Shown here: positions 36,754-46,994 of the stretch, piece after piece | How the letters are laid out: every line of letters begins with the position of its first letter | Position numbering within the stretch: the first letter of the stretch is position 1 | NCBI GenBank assembly: GCA_001465935.1 | Contig: LNKV01000030.1 | Coordinates: forward strand, 131,443-195,442 | From: Clarireedia homoeocarpa | Taxonomy: Eukaryota > Ascomycota > Leotiomycetes > Helotiales > Rutstroemiaceae | Reading direction: 5' to 3' | Length of the DNA: 64,000 nt | The notes under the pieces: model-generated | What the model saw: the letters and a program-made list of their open reading frames with translations, nothing else | Databases searched by the model: none | Told to the model about the DNA's origin: nothing | Translations under genes and position numbers: made by a program

Positions 36754-37980
36754 ATGCGTACACTCATTCGTCCGATTCTACCATCTTATTGGCACCCGCT
36801 ATCGAGAGCCATGTCATCTCTTACTCCTGGCTGTGTTATTCCTGGTGATCGGTGGAACTACCGAATTCTAGAGGCAGTAAAAGGAGATAGGACTCATGTA
36901 TCTACGGTCTTCAAGCCGAAGTTATCGCCTATGAAAACGCCCTGAATAGCCCCCCATGGTTCGCTTGGTATAAATCAACCCTAGTAGATTCAGTAGCTAA
37001 CCCTGCAACATAGGGCTCTCGTCAAAGCAGCATCACACGGCGATGCAATCGCGAAGGAAAACCTGGATCGTGAATACCAGAGTTACCTCCTTCCAGGTGT
37101 CAACTCAGCTATATGCTTCCGAAAGTTATATGATGTGGTTGAGAACCCTTCCAGTGGCAGCGAAAGGTATCTGCCCTTGGAGTGGCTAGATACTACTCTT
37201 GCAGAAGTGAAGTATCAGCCTGATATTCGTACTTACAGACTCATCAAAGCAGTCTTGAAGGGGGCAATATCTAGCTGTGTGGTTCTGGAAGCGCAAAATC
37301 ATGTGAATACAGGTAAAGAACCTCGCATCAATCAGCTAGTGTTCGCCAACAAGATTTAGATTATAAGCCTGCTAATATCCTGCTCTCAAACACTGATAGT
37401 GGTCATGTTACCGCTAAAGTTGGCGACTTAGGACTCGGTGAGCGAGCGATGATAGTCAAATCTGAGAGATTTTACTCATATGCTCACAGTATTTCCATCG
37501 GGCCAGCGTATCAATGCTCAGCCATTCTCTATGCGCGCCCCTGAAGTCTTTCTTGGTGAGGCTTGCACCGAGCCATCGCAAGTCTGGGCAATTGCCGCAA
37601 TGCTGCTCTGCTGGATTAAGCCTGGTGTTTTAGGACCCTGGGACAGCCCCCATTTCCTGATCAATGAAGCCTGGTCTAGGGCAAAGATTAAGCGACTTTT
37701 CCCCAGTTGGGACCTGCCGGCTCCTAACAATGTTGAGGGCCATTCCCTAAAAACCGCCGTCAAAGTTGCCAAACGTGTGAGCCAGGAGGAGCCGGCCGTG
37801 TTGGTCATTTTGCCATTCGAGGAAGAGACCAAAAAGGTAGAAATGCCACAACAGCTAAGAGACGTTCTTCGTCTCATGCTCGTAACTAATCCTAGGGAAA
37901 GGCCAACCGCTTCATCTGTTTTAGCATCAAATGAGTTTCGGGCATTCGAGGATTTTGTAAGCTCACATCCAACCGAGTAG
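36754..37980 (+). pseudogene. Protein kinase-like gene with a frameshift in exon 1
   Basis: Exons would be 36754..36967, 37014..37312, 37360..37437 and 37490..37980. All splice sites and phases agree except for a one-base frame change near 36910-36918. Before it the frame reads HVSTVFK and soon meets a stop; after it the other frame reads AEVIAYENALNSPPWFAWALVKAAS. Kinase signatures follow: VNTDYKPANILL (catalytic-loop-like, with Asp, Lys and Asn), KVGDLGLV (DFG replaced by DLG) and MRAPEVFLG (APE motif). The glycine loop is poor and HRD is replaced by VNTD, so catalytic ability is doubtful even if repaired. Either a young pseudogene or a single-base sequence error. Not a family I can name. 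Confidence 0.6.
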
Positions 37981-38759
37981 AGGGCCGCACTCTGGTTTAG
38001 TTTATCGGCAGTGGCTGAGGTCCACTCCAAGCTTCAGCCGAAAGGGAGACAGCAGCAGGCCTCTTACGAGGGCAAGATGGGCTATCTAATGACCCAATCA
38101 TTGTCGGTTCTTCTGCTCATGTGCTGGCCTCCCAAACAATATATTGTGGGACTTCGACCAGTTGAAGTGGCTTTGGGACTTTCCGGCGACCCGAACACGT
38201 TCGATTTTGCGCATAATATGATAAATCTATCAATACGCTTCTAAATTGTTCTTCACTGGTCTATGACCGCCGATAACCACCCAGGCCATCGATAGCATGG
38301 CTTACTCGTGGCTCTAAATTGCGGACATGATCATAGCCTACCAGTTTCTTTATCTCCTAGTCGCGCCGTAGCTCAGTCGGTCCTAATTTGAGAGATCATA
38401 TAGTTCAACGATGAGTTACTGGATCCATGCGATTTTCACGCAATTCCCTGCAGTCAGTCCTGAATTAGAAACAATATTCAGCCTAACCATACGCTGTATG
38501 GTCACAAATGGCGCGAAGGGTCCTTTCTGTCCGTGCCACACACCTCCGCGCCGCACGATTCACCTACCGCGCCGCAGCGGCTCCATTCCTTTGGCGACAA
38601 ATGAAACAACGACGGCAACAAGCACTCCAAAGACTCAATGTAACGGATATTTGTAGATTATAAAAAGGCCTCCACGAACACATTCGGTGTCTACTCTCTT
38701 CTCTTCACGTCCTCATTTCTAGCCCTCCATACTTGTTTGCCTTCGAGCCCAGTCTTAAG
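37981..38759. other. Intergenic region before the small unknown gene
   Basis: No supported gene. A tRNA-like fragment at about 38363-38410 was examined and rejected. The end carries a TATA element. Confidence 0.5.
38659..38666 (+). promoter_or_regulatory. TATA box upstream of the small gene at 38.76 kb
   Basis: TATAAAAA about 94 bp before the start codon, a clean consensus match. Confidence 0.5.
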
Positions 38760-39106
38760 ATGTCTCTCATCGGCCAGATCTTCAACAAGGCTCTCTCCAA
38801 GAATATTTCAGTGTACATCTCTGAGTCTGGAGATAGCTTTAAGCGCCTCACGGGTGCTAATGGCCAAGATGTGAAGCAGATGGCGCTTTCTAAAGTCAAG
38901 GAGCGGTTTGAGAACGGTTCTCTGTTTAAAGAGGAGGATATGAAGCAGATGGAACGAGTTACCATCACGTAAGTAGTCATTTTGATCTTTGTAGAGCGGT
39001 TCAACTGACTACGACCAGAAACATGACTCACGAAAGTGACAACGATCCAAATGCCCATTATTCCGTTCAGGGCGAGACTGCATCTGGTTCCAAGGTCAAA
39101 GTTTGA
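38760..39106 (+). CDS. Small hypothetical protein, 98 residues
   Basis: Exons 38760..38968 and 39019..39106 (50-bp intron, GTAAGT..CAG, phase 2). The product is hydrophilic, starting MSLIGQIFNKALSKN, with a charged middle (VKERFENGSLFKEEDMKQ) and a tail NAHYSVQGETASGSKVKV. No signal peptide, Cys pattern or known domain. A good TATA box, a proper intron and an amino-acid mix like a soluble protein support it being real. It lies in the loose 36.7-41 kb stretch beside simple repeats. Function unknown. Confidence 0.6.
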
Positions 39107-39335
39107 CATGTGCCAGAGAATGAATCCAAACAGACTGTAAGTTTGTACCTATCCCTCTGCGTAGTCTTGCAGCTAACTTCATCGTTTAGCAAGCCAGCTA
39201 GGGATAATCTATTAAATTATTTGTGTTCGAAACTAGGATTTTAGTTTACCGTGAGACTTAGACCCTATATAGCTCAGTTTCAAATCCAAATAAAAGCTTT
39301 TAGATTAGTGGAAAGGCTGTACGTCAAGGTGTCAC

Positions 39336-39344
39336 TCGTTCGCT

Positions 39345-39375
<31 letters not shown>

Positions 39376-39389
39376 TCGTTCGTTCGTTC
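39336..39389. repeat. TTCG microsatellite
   Basis: About 12-13 units of TTCG/CTCG, the later ones perfect. Non-coding. The run opens a frame reading only Ser-Phe-Val-Arg type repeats, which is not a gene. Confidence 0.9.
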
Positions 39390-39511
39390 ATGAAGTTGCA
39401 ACATTTTATAAGTTTCTAAGATTGGCTGCTCGATACCAGTATAGTCCATTCAGATATCTATATAAATAACTCTGCGTATTATCAAACAAAAGATTAGGGA
39501 GGGAAGAATTG

Positions 39512-39612
39512 TCGAAGGGGAGGAGAGTAAAGGCGAAGGGGAGGAGAGTAAAGGCGAAGGGGAGGTGTCAACGGCGAGGAAGTAATGGCGAGGAAGTAAT
39601 GGCGGGGAAGTA
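39512..39612. repeat. Purine-rich minisatellite, 21-bp and 14-bp units
   Basis: Two and a half copies of a 21-bp unit (GAAGGGGAGGAGAGTAAAGG plus C) are followed by three copies of a 14-bp unit GGCGAGGAAGTAAT. The two units resemble each other, so the array may have grown by slippage. Confidence 0.8.
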
Positions 39613-39925
39613 AGTGCGCCCCTATGTAAATATGGAGACTTTCCGAGCGGTCAGGCCAGGGCCTAGCGAGGTATGGTGACGGGAGAGACTGTACCTTCCA
39701 CGTGAGAATTCGCCCATCTGCTCTAACTTGATCACGATCTCAGGCTGGAAAGTCTTGAGAGATGTTGATGCTGGTCAACAGTGGGATGGATGTGATGGTA
39801 GTTGCAGCCGACAAACAACTTTGGCCTATCTCAATACGCAGACTATCAAAGTTCATTTAGTCACGTACGGCATTACAGGATCCACTTGAAGAGCGATGAA
39901 GTAGTAATTTCACTTCTGATCAAGA

Positions 39926-41023
39926 CTATGACTGCGTTGCTAGCTTTGCTACTATCCCAAGACGCTCCACCACTGATTCCTTGAACGAACCTGTTCCCCA
40001 TAAACCCACGTTGTTGGGTTTAAGTATGAACGCCTCCCCCTGCTCCGGTAATAACGCATTACAGCTTTCAACAAGCTTCGACTGAAATTTACGGACTTTA
40101 TTTTCAACAATAGTCCAATGAGCCCAAAGTTCATGAATGGGACCTTGAGTGCAGACAGAGAAGAAAAGCGCAGGCTTGATTTCCACTGGTGGTGACGAAA
40201 TACCGGAACGCATTCTATGATGTTTAACCAAATCATTCAGATCAAGCTGTATCTTGAGCGCACAAGCGGCAGAAACAACAGCTTGATTTTCTGCTTCGCT
40301 TATCTGTTTACCAGTCGTGTAAGCCTTACCCTCAACAACAGCAAACGGAAATGTTAGATCCAGAGCACGCGGGGCAGGTATCGAGATCAGCATTGGTTCG
40401 GTTACCCCATCCGCCTCTACCATCTCATCTTGTAGCCATGTGAGAAAATCGCATATGAGGCGAAAAAGTCGCCAGACATGATGGAATCTCAGCGTTTCTC
40501 CTGTCATATGGCCCCCGTTTGACTCACCACGCCATTCGCATGATGCACAACTGGTGTTCAAAACTGCCTTATTCTAATTATGGCCGCTTCGCCCTCCTTT
40601 GGCGTCTTCTCTAGTCCAATCATGATGTCTTTCACCGCATCATCCAGGAGTTGGATTCCAGGATGACCTCTGAAGATGGGATCACCAGGCAGCTTCGCCA
40701 TCTCCTTTGAATATGCCTCGTCAAGGGCTTTCGGAGACCACGAGCCGGTTAATGCAGCCACGAGTTCTGCACTTGATAGCGTTGTCCTCTCCGTTGGCCA
40801 GGTCAATCTCTGTCAAGTCATTCAAGCCTGTCAGTCTATCTACTCCAAACATTGGCGGATGTTCTGGTTGGTGGCTTCTTCCCGCTCTGCCTCAGAATAG
40901 GGGCTGTGTAGCTTGAGATCCTAGTGACAGTGCTTCTTTGGTGTAATTTTACTGCGTCTTCACTGTCTAATGCGTATTTACCTTGTAGTGACCGGAGGGA
41001 GCATTAGATTGGCAATGCTTCAT
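39926..41023 (-). CDS. Uncharacterised protein, possible PD-(D/E)XK-like fold, probably damaged
   Basis: Likely exons: 41023..40982 (MKHCQSNAPSGHYK), 40920..40844 (DLKLHSPYSEAEREEATNQ) and 40807 downward (LTWPTERTTLSSAEL). The frame then shifts near 40560-40580 into the last part (TSCASCEWRGESNGG to 39926). The second intron would be only 36 bp and the shift near 40.57 kb needs either another intron ending in ATTAG or a one-base frameshift. Intact function is therefore doubtful. The last part contains FPFAVVEGKAY and AENQAVVSAAC, a layout seen in PD-(D/E)XK nuclease-like folds (E-x-K followed by a Gln helix), then FSVCTQGPIHELWAHW. The fold is an inference. It looks like a member of a repeated fungal family of unknown role. 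Confidence 0.5.
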
Positions 41024-41561
41024 CTCCTAAAATGTTTCTTAAGATAATCAAATATCTGATTTATTTACTTGCATGCTATCCTTTCATCTCTTTCATCTTT
41101 CATCATCATTCTTCCCACACGTTGATGGACAAGTTTGATTAGGCGATTTCTTAGTAAAAGTGCAAATTTGTGTGGGAGATGGCACCACAAAAATCATATT
41201 AACTCTCTAGTTCACCCAAAACTTGCTGCACAAATATGGTATTGAACAAATCGATGGAATAATCTATTGGCTTTCAAATGAAGTAGATTTCACTCCATAA
41301 TCTACCGCGATTAGAGGATTAGAGCTCACAATTTCGTAAACTTGATAGGCTTGTCCATACTAAGCACGCACTGCCCCACCAGAATCTACTGTATGACACC
41401 AGGCCGTAGCTCTGCTGCATTTTCCAATATCTTGATGCATGGACTGCATTAATTACCGCAATTATGTACCACTTTAGATTTCTCTCTAATAACCCGTCAA
41501 AAGCCTGTCCAAAGTCAACTGGACGTCAAGAGCATATCCGTCGCCGCATCCCCAAAGCACA
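41024..41561. other. Divergent intergenic region
   Basis: Lies between the damaged minus-strand gene and the NADAR gene. AT-rich near 41040-41110. No gene seen. Confidence 0.5.
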
Positions 41562-42145
41562 ATGAGTGAAGGACCAATATACTTCTTCATGGAAGAAGAC
41601 CCCAACAATTGGTTTCTTTCTCAATGGTACCCCATCGAATTCACCGACGAAACCGGCCAGAAATACACAAGTTCAGAACAGTCAGTTCCTCACCCCCACC
41701 GTATCTAACCTGCTCCCAACAACCAGAATCTAGATACATGATGCACCAGAAAGCCCTGTTCTTCAACGACACCTCAACCGCCTCCTCAATCCTCCAAACC
41801 ACTTCACCTCACGAGATCCAGCAGCTTGGACGAGGCGTGAAGAACTTCAACAGCGAAGCGTGGAGTAAAGCTCGCTACGAAGTGGTTGTGAAAGGGAACA
41901 TAGCGAAGTTCTCCAGAGGAGGGAAGGAGATCAGGGAGCAATTGGAAAGAACCGGGGAAAGAGAATTGGTGGAGGCGAGTCCGGTGGATAGGATTTGGGG
42001 GATTGGGTTTGGGGTGGAGGAGTGTGAGAAGGCGGAGAAAGAGGGGAAAGGAATTGAGCGGGAAAGGTGGGGACAGAATTTATGTGGAAAGGCGATAATG
42101 GAGGCGAGGAGGAGGATAAGAGAGGCTGAGGGAAAGGGGAAGTAA
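41562..42145 (+). CDS. NADAR (YbiA/DUF1768) family protein
   Basis: Exons 41562..41680 and 41734..42145 give 176 residues; the acceptor CTAG at 41733 was chosen because it restores SSEQYMMHQKALFF, the family core. Other family marks: LSQWYPIEF, LGRGVKNFNSEAW and ELVEASPVDRIWGIGFG, followed by WGQNLCGKAIMEAR. NADAR proteins include N-glycosidases acting on riboflavin-pathway intermediates and enzymes that remove ADP-ribose from nucleic acids. Which applies in fungi is not settled. The N-terminus has NNWFLSQWYP where bacterial proteins have a related F-L-S-N/Q motif. Full length for the family. Confidence 0.9.
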
Positions 42146-42846
42146 AATAGTTAGGGAGGGTGGCATGCTGTGTCATTCGCGATTAATGGGCATGAAGTTC
42201 CTTGATCGTAAGGTACCCTCAACCTCATGTGCTATCGACCTACTAGTATCTATATAGTTGTGTGTTGCCGGAATCTTAAGGAGTTTTCAATCATCGTATG
42301 CAAGTTTGCCGTTGATGCTTGCTTTCAATCTACTAGGAAGCTGACATCTCCGCACGGATCTCCTCACCATTACTAGATAAATTCAATCGTTCAATTGCAC
42401 AGGTACCAAGTACATTGTAGAACGTTGATGTATAAAACTACGGGATTTAAAAGAAGTAGCTGTCATAAAAACTAATCATAAATAAAGGTCGAATCTTTAT
42501 AAGGTAAGTACAGGCAGTCAAACAAACTAACCGAGCAGGAAAGGGGGAGATTGCACCCTAAAACTATTCGAGTTATTCACCAGATGAGCATAGAGCGAAG
42601 TTTGTCATCTGTAAATATACAATTCATATTTGCTACGCAATCAAGCATCCAGTACGTGCAAAGTAAGCGCCATCTCTCCCCTCCCCTTCCCTCATGGATA
42701 TCGTATCTACAATCGGCACTAGCGACCACTCCAATCCGTAATGAATCCATATGACAAAACCATTCCACGCTATGCAGCCGAAAATGCAGACGCCCAACTC
42801 CTATAAACCGTTCAATCATGCCATCATCACACTAGAATTTCAGCCC
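42146..42846. other. Convergent intergenic region
   Basis: 3' flanks of the NADAR gene and proline dehydrogenase gene. No supported gene. Confidence 0.5.
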
Positions 42847-44391
42847 TCAGCTAATGCCAAACATACTCTTAACCCTCCTCACTAGTTCTCTACCCATCTC
42901 ATCTCTCCCTTCTCTCGTCCTACCCACCGCATCTCTATTCTCGTATGCTCTTCTCAAAAGGTATTTCATGCACTCGCCAGTCGTACCCCAGGTAAGATAT
43001 TTGTACGCTTGTGGCACATCCACATCGACAGCCTTTCCTCCCCCAGCGCTTGCCAACTCGGATTTCTTCTTCTCAGCCAATCTGCCTTCTTGAACCAACT
43101 CACATGAAACTTCATCCGCCATACCCTGCAACTGAGCATATACAAGCTGGATTCTGTCCTCTCCATTCTCTGCTTGCTTTGCTCTAATACGTTGGGTTTT
43201 GCGAACCGATTCGAGATTGTGTCCGGCAATCGCTACATCGACATCTGGGAACTCCGTCTCTCCCTTGGCAGGTCGCAGAACATCATTGTAAGATCTACGA
43301 ACCAAAGCATCTGCGATGCCGTCATAACACTTATCCGTCTCTGGCTTGGTGTCGTGAATCAATTCTCTTGGATCCGAACCGAGATATGCCCCTCGAACTA
43401 ACTTGACTCCCAAAGTGAAGTTCTCCTTCCTTGCGATCGCAAGATGCGAAGCTACCACCTCGGGACAGGCCTTCAAGTATGCTTGGTATGTACCGTAGAC
43501 AACTGCCCCGCCCTTTCCGGTCTTGTTGTATTTCTTCATGTAGTCCACAGTCCATTGATCGATACCCTTCTGAACAGCAGCATGTTCGGCATCAAATACC
43601 ATCTTCACCCCCCTCTTCGCACCAAGTTCACAAATCTCATCAATTGCCTCCTTAAGAGCCGGGTGTGGATCTAATTGGTTCTCGAGAGCGTGAAGGGCGA
43701 GTGATCCCGCGCCAGAGAACTTGACTGCCACAAAATCGCCAGCTTCGGATAGATTGACCGTTGACAGAGTGCCGGCTGCCCATGGCTTGACCTCATTGTT
43801 AATACACTTCTCTTCATCGATTTTGGTCGCGGTAGTCCCCTTAGCAGACTCGACCTCGCGTGCGTAGCAGAGGAAAACACCAGTGTAGCCTAGGTCTTTT
43901 ATGCTCCGGATGGTTCGCTGGACTTCTGGAGGTGTCTCGCCTGCACAAAATTGTTTGTAGAATGTATGCTTGAGGAAGAATCGGAGGATAGGGTTGTGGT
44001 CTGGAGAAAGGACTGGTGACTTGGAATTCGCGAGTAGGGCCATGACTTTGAGGGAAGGACCAAGGAGTATCTAAAGGGTCAAAATCAGCTAATGGTGTAT
44101 CAAGTATAGCAAGGATAGACCTACTGGAGACGAAGAGACAGACATAATGGCTAGAGACCTTATGACTGCACTGAGTGGTAATACCGAAAGTGGACTGATC
44201 TTCGGCATCGTTCCTGGTGTTGGCGGAGGGGTGGAAGCTAGAGCTAATGGTTGAATTGCTTCAGCGGGTGAGTGCTCGCCCTGATAGGATGATTGCAAGG
44301 GAGATGTCCGCGAGGACAATTGTCTGTATTGTGCAAACAACAATCTTTTGTTGGAGCATAGTGTTGCTCTATGCGACAGTAATCCCGCCAT
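42847..44391 (-). CDS. put1: Mitochondrial proline dehydrogenase
   Basis: Exons 44391..44125 and 44070..42847 (54-bp intron, phase 0, joining SVSSSP to ILLGPSLKVM) give 496 residues. The first 40 residues (MAGLLSHRATLCSNKRLLFAQYRQLSSRTSP) form a mitochondrial presequence. The TIM-barrel PRODH domain follows, with KMVFDAEHAAVQKGID, YGTYQAYLK, LGVKLVRGAYL, VYAQLQGMADEVS and the terminal YLTWGTTGECMKYLLRRAYEN, whose Arg pair binds proline. It oxidises proline to pyrroline-5-carboxylate with FAD, feeding electrons to the respiratory chain. In fungi it is usually induced by proline. Start: the in-frame ATG at the presequence; the frame is open further upstream but that stretch looks like 5' UTR. 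Confidence 0.92.
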
Positions 44392-44914
44392 GATGAGTGG
44401 ACTATGTAAGGTTGTTGGTAGATATCCGTGCGTGATTGTTGTTACTCCCTTCCTTCTTAATCGCTGACGTTTGGGTATGTACAGTGCAGCGGTATGATAA
44501 TGGAGATGCAGCGAACGGTAGAGGTTGGAATACAACAACTTTATAAGGTAATCAGAGACCGATTCATGGCAGCGATTTCGGAGGCGCGTAATATGTATGT
44601 TTCTAGTTGTACAATTGACGCCGTTCATAACCCGAGGACATCGAGGGGGAAGCTTTCGACTATTGCGACTGATCGGTACTATCTCGATACCGGGTGAAAT
44701 GTGATAGGTCTATCGGAATGCGCGCTAAAGTTTCCGTCAGATTGTACCGATGCAAACCGCGACCCTAAAAATTAGTTAGCTTTTGAGCAAATGTCGTTTG
44801 GTCATTGGGATGAAATGCGACAATGAAATGGAGTAAAGAAAGATTTTCCCCAGTAATGCTATGGAGACATCGGAGAAGGGAGAGAGTCAAACCCACCAAA
44901 GCTCATCTACCTGC
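44392..44914. other. Intergenic region upstream of proline dehydrogenase
   Basis: Promoter side of proline dehydrogenase and 3' flank of the Tim17-like gene. No supported gene. Confidence 0.5.
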
Positions 44915-45701
44915 TCATACTATTGTCGATTCATGTTCTCTTCGTGGTTTTCCTCTTTGTGTAATGAAATCCATATAACCCGGCTTTCGTCCCTTAACCG
45001 CACCCACCGCATCTTGCACCAGACCATATATCAGACCGAATGCCAATCCTGTTTTCGCTGTTCTTGCTGCTGTGGTGACGGGAAATCGATCTGCGTCAGA
45101 CATTCATTAGCACATGCCGGAGCGTCAAGATGGAACATTGCAGCGATAACAATCTTCACAACGAACAAAGATTGAAGCAGCAGAAGAGAACATTGCAGCA
45201 GTAAAATCTCGACATCGAATGAAGACGCGAAAGAGAAAAAACAAACAAAAAATACTTACTCCACAAACTGAAACCCCCCGCAACACTCAAACTCGCAACC
45301 ACCGTACTTAAAAAGTCCTTCCTTCCCCTAAACTGATCCAGAATTTCCTCAGTTGCCAAGAACCCCGCGGTCCAAACCGCAATCTTCCCTCCCATCTTCA
45401 ACCCCTCCTTGACTCCTCCCAGCGCCATATGATAATTCTTACTCTTGTGATACAAATACCAGCCCGTAGAGTCCTTCGGCAATCGATGTGCATTCTCTGC
45501 GCGGAACCGTAGACCAGCGCTCTGCGCCCCGTGCGATAATCCTAAACCCATGCCCGCCAGGAATGATATCGTGGTTGCGGCCGGTAGGCGTAGTTGGATG
45601 GGCAGGGACATGCGCGATTCTTGCTTGAGCTTTTGCAACTCGGCACGACGCCAGGCAAGGAGTTGTGCTCTGGCTTCGGATTCGGAGGGAGGAGGATCCA
45701 T
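44915..45701 (-). CDS. Tim17-like small membrane protein, probably mitochondrial
   Basis: Exons 45701..45260 and 45090..44915 (169-bp intron, phase 1, joining GGFSLW to NRFPVTT) give 205 residues. A charged N-terminus (ESEARAQLLAWRRAELQKLKQE) precedes Gly-rich hydrophobic segments: ATTISFLAGMGLGLSHGAQ, LKMGGKIAVWTAGFLATEEIL, STVVASLSVAGGFSLW and TGLAFGLIYGLVQDAVG. Regular small residues in helices and the acidic-rich loop between them are typical of the Tim17/Tim22/Tim23 superfamily. It probably sits in a mitochondrial membrane. Assigning it to a specific translocase is not possible; an assembly factor is also possible. Confidence 0.65.
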
Positions 45702-46003
45702 GGTTTGTGGTCAATTGTAGGATGAAGAGAGTGAGAGGGGTTCGAGGTTGTGGTTTGATTTTGAGGTTGTACAAGGCAAGGTTTGTGTTCTGTTCCTCAG
45801 CTTGTAAAAGTCACCTGCTTTCGCGAAATTTTCGTGCCTAGGCTCCTAGAAACGTCAATGTATTCCATGTCATTGTCGTCTAGAGATATAATCTTTGTTC
45901 GATTTCCGTTCAGATACCATTTTTCACTGTTCTGAGTCGCGCAAAAGAAGAGACAGAAATTCCCCGCAGAACAATTCCCGTTGCTGAAAATTTACTCCTC
46001 AAG
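45702..46003. promoter_or_regulatory. Shared divergent promoter region
   Basis: Only 302 bp separate the starts of the Tim17-like gene (-) and the gene at 46.0 kb (+), so both promoters lie here. Confidence 0.5.
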
Positions 46004-46559
46004 ATGGTAATTACAGCCCTTATCAAATTCATTTTCAAGAACATCCCATACTGACCCCTCCATCATCTAGCCACCCAAAAAATCCAGCGTCTCGTCTCTT
46101 CCTACAACACTGGAAACCCCACCACCCAATTCCACTGACCTCACCCTCCTCTTTAAACATACATCCCACACCATTCTTCTTCTCCTCGACACACAAACTC
46201 CCATCCCAACCATCCTCAATCAACTCCTCCTTATTTTGCGCGATCGCTATCCAGACGGTCTTAATCCTCTCAATGCCTCGTCCACATCAAAGAAAACTCC
46301 CCTTCCCGACTCCATAGAAGATATACGACTTGGCGTGCCGAAAGATATTTATGAGCCGAGTAAAGGCTGGACAGAACTACATGTGGGAGTGGGGGATACG
46401 CCGAGTAGTATGGGATTGAAGGACGGGAGCCTGGTGGCATTTAGGTTTGATAGCGAAGACGATGAGGGAGAAGGAAGTGGGGAGTTTGAGGTTAAATTCC
46501 CGAGTTATGCGGAGGAGTATGGGGAGGAGGCTGGAGAGGGGGAAGAAATGGAAGAATAG
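46004..46559 (+). CDS. Conserved small protein with an intron right after the start codon
   Basis: Exon 1 is only the ATG (46004..46006); exon 2 is 46071..46559, giving 163 residues starting MPPKKSSVSS. The 64-bp intron runs GTAATT..CTAG. Without this intron the first ATG gives a 16-codon dead end, while exon 2 alone stays open for 163 codons. The protein reads DLTLLFKHTSHTILLLLDTQ, then LLLILRDRYPDGLNPL, DIRLGVPKDIYEPSKGW and GLKDGSLVAFRF, ending in an acidic tail. The GLKDGSLVAF stretch and strand-helix order suggest a ubiquitin-like beta-grasp fold, which is my inference. Function unknown. Confidence 0.7.
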
Positions 46560-46994
46560 ATGTATCTGGTGGGCGAACGGAGAGAGAATACAGTACCACA
46601 GTCGGAGAGATGCGAAAGAGAGCCATTGATGTTTCTGTGCTTGAATAGACTTCCGGTTTCACTTAAGAGGACCTGGGAGGCGGGTATCGGTGTTATATTG
46701 TGGTGGCATGGAACGGATATTTCGCTGCATTTGCTCTGGCGAGTTGACGTGATGAGCTTTGAGAGTTATACTAATTATGAAGATATTCCGCGTTGTTTTG
46801 ACAGTGGTTGATTTTTCGAGGCATCTCAATTGCACGCCACGGTGCGCTTCGAGAAATCAAGATCTTTGGTATTATTGATTATGTACAATGTGTTCACTAA
46901 AGAACACAGTAGTTCTACCATAAATGTGCCAGTATATACATCCAGGCTAACATGTCCAACTCCTAACACCGACATATGTATCTTGACACAGTTT
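46560..46994. other. Convergent intergenic region
   Basis: 3' flanks of the beta-grasp-like gene and Nudix gene. No gene seen. Confidence 0.5.

Larger units (their letters stand above)
39107..39925. other. Intergenic region with micro- and minisatellites
   Basis: Holds the TTCG microsatellite and the purine-rich minisatellite listed separately. No gene seen. Confidence 0.5.

Noticed and set aside
38363..38415. tRNA-like start (GCGCCGTAGCTCAGTCGGT)
   Set aside because: Only the D-arm side matches. No anticodon stem, no B box GGTTCRANTCC at the right distance, and the acceptor arm does not pair.
39251..39469. Plus-strand frame through the TTCG microsatellite
   Set aside because: Coding appearance comes only from the four-base repeat.
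44392..44628. N-terminal extension of proline dehydrogenase to 44628
   Set aside because: The extra residues are atypical, and the inner ATG at 44391 begins a proper mitochondrial presequence.
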